A stretch of DNA of 5,559 bases from Cytophagales bacterium (lineage in GTDB: Bacteria > Bacteroidota > Bacteroidia > Cytophagales > Cytophagaceae). Shown piece by piece: positions 4,748 to 5,559 of the stretch (position 1 is the stretch's first letter; every line of letters starts with the position of its first letter). The position numbers and the translations under genes were made by a program. Under the pieces are notes generated by a model. The model was given only the letters and a program-made list of their open reading frames with translations, did not search any database and was not told the origin of the DNA. Where the stretch lies: positions 1 to 5,559 of the forward strand of contig JANYCO010000340.1 in assembly GCA_025360235.1 (NCBI GenBank), read 5' to 3'.

Positions 4748-5559
4748 ATGAATTTCACTAAAATATCAATACTATTAATAGTTCTTTTTACACTGCAATT
4801 CTTTTCAGGTTGTAAGAAATCCAAAAATAGTCCATTTAGTACTGAACATGTCAATATGATGTTGGACAATGCTATTATTGAAGCAGCTTTTGATGATGTT
4901 TTGAAAGTGGCTGAAAATATTATGAAGAATAATAACGACGCCCGTGTTTCTACTTTAGGAGCTCCATTAGGATGTTATACCAGTATTGATACAATGATTA
5001 CCGGAGTAAATGTAAAAAGATATACGGTTGATTTTAATGGTACTACTTGTTCAAGTTATGATGGTATTGTAAGAAATGGAAGAATAATTTTTGATCTCGA
5101 AGGAACAAATTTTAATACTACCGGAGCAAAGTTAACTTTTACAATTGGGTCATTCAGTTTTGATTCAAATATTTTGAAGGGTAAAATGATTGTTACCAAT
5201 CTCGGGAGCGGTATCTTTAATATGCAGATATCAGGCATAAGTGGGAGTGAATATGCCGTTCTCAGTTTGCACTCCATAAATAAGGATATTCAATGGAGAG
5301 CAAAACTTAAAAGGAAAATAACAAGTGGTGATGGGGATAATAATATGCTGAACAATAAGTATAAAATATCAACTTCCGGTACTGGAAATTATTATATAGA
5401 AGGGATTACTTCTGATTCTAAACATTATACTGCAACGATTCCTGGATACCTGCTTTTGGATAATGGCTGCAATACTGTTGGGTTGCTAAGATATCCGACA
5501 TATGGTGCCATAGATTTTATTATGGAAAATGTAGATTATCGCACTGTTGATTATGGTGA
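4748..5559 (+). CDS. Hypothetical lipoprotein, 3' end beyond the window
   Basis: The frame is open from ATG 4748 to the window edge: 270 complete codons and two bases of the next, with no stop. The N terminus is a lipoprotein signal: Asn-Phe-Thr-Lys, a hydrophobic core (6-19) and lipobox FSGC with Cys22. The residues after it (KKSKNS) are basic rather than acidic, so it lacks the acidic surface-export signal known in Bacteroidota and may face the periplasm. The rest is rich in beta-type sequence with Asn, Thr and Gly, and has Cys76, Cys101 and Cys241. The segment YTVDFNGTTCSSYDGIVRNGRIIF (92-115, written here in two pieces elsewhere) and the closing YRTVDYG are related in pattern. They recall a Bacteroidota lipoprotein family with FGxGC...DG...GKI and a terminal DYGDGTCDN, whose function is unknown to me. 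If so, little of the protein is missing. AAGGA almost touches the ATG; the gene probably shares the upstream transcript. Confidence 0.85.
   Translation, partial: MNFTKISILLIVLFTLQFFSGCKKSKNSPFSTEHVNMMLDNAIIEAAFDDVLKVAENIMKNNNDARVSTLGAPLGCYTSIDTMITGVNVKRYTVDFNGTTCSSYDGIVRNGRIIFDLEGTNFNTTGAKLTFTIGSFSFDSNILKGKMIVTNLGSGIFNMQISGISGSEYAVLSLHSINKDIQWRAKLKRKITSGDGDNNMLNNKYKISTSGTGNYYIEGITSDSKHYTATIPGYLLLDNGCNTVGLLRYPTYGAIDFIMENVDYRTVDYG

Noticed and set aside
4654..4869. Minus-strand reading frame across the LysM-lipoprotein junction
   Set aside because: It overlaps the conserved end of one gene and the signal peptide of the next, and has no motif or start context.
5056..5277. Minus-strand reading frame of 73 codons near the end of the window
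   Set aside because: The + strand is open through this region as a lipoprotein with a clear signal and lipobox; the minus frame has no support.

Overview
The window is AT-rich and carries six genes, all on the + strand and closely packed. The evidence points to a Gram-negative member of the Bacteroidota. It has a lipid A synthesis gene (lpxB), a GldA-type ABC ATPase and LysM/outer-envelope proteins. TAnnTTTG promoter elements typical of the phylum are present, and Shine-Dalgarno signals ahead of genes are mostly weak. No rRNA or other marker allows a genus call.

Layout: positions 1-98 hold a promoter for a pterin synthase family gene (99-521). The gap 522-700 is unusual for its size. It contains a pair of related 20-nt palindromes inside a larger inverted repeat, a 17-bp direct repeat flanking most of it, and a near-perfect anti-Shine-Dalgarno complement ahead of a 4-codon ORF. 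lpxB (701-1822, TTG start) follows and overlaps by 20 nt a Gfo/Idh/MocA oxidoreductase (1803-2843). A new promoter element at 2861-2868 precedes a gldA-like ATPase (2889-3806, also TTG start). An inverted repeat straddles the gldA stop and the 5' end of the next gene, an exported protein with two LysM domains and a degenerate RlpA-like domain (3868-4725). A lipoprotein gene (from 4748) is cut by the window edge.

The genes do not form a single pathway. lpxB, the LysM protein and the lipoprotein all concern the cell envelope. The pterin synthase and the oxidoreductase are metabolic. The ABC ATPase has no permease partner in the window. Co-transcription is likely for lpxB with the oxidoreductase (overlap) and plausible for gldA, the LysM gene and the lipoprotein gene (short gaps, same strand).

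The sequence shows no mobile element with a transposase, no CRISPR array, no tRNA or rRNA and no defence system. The most interesting material is the structured repeat DNA at 532-673 and 3805-3920, together with the unusual translation starts beside it.
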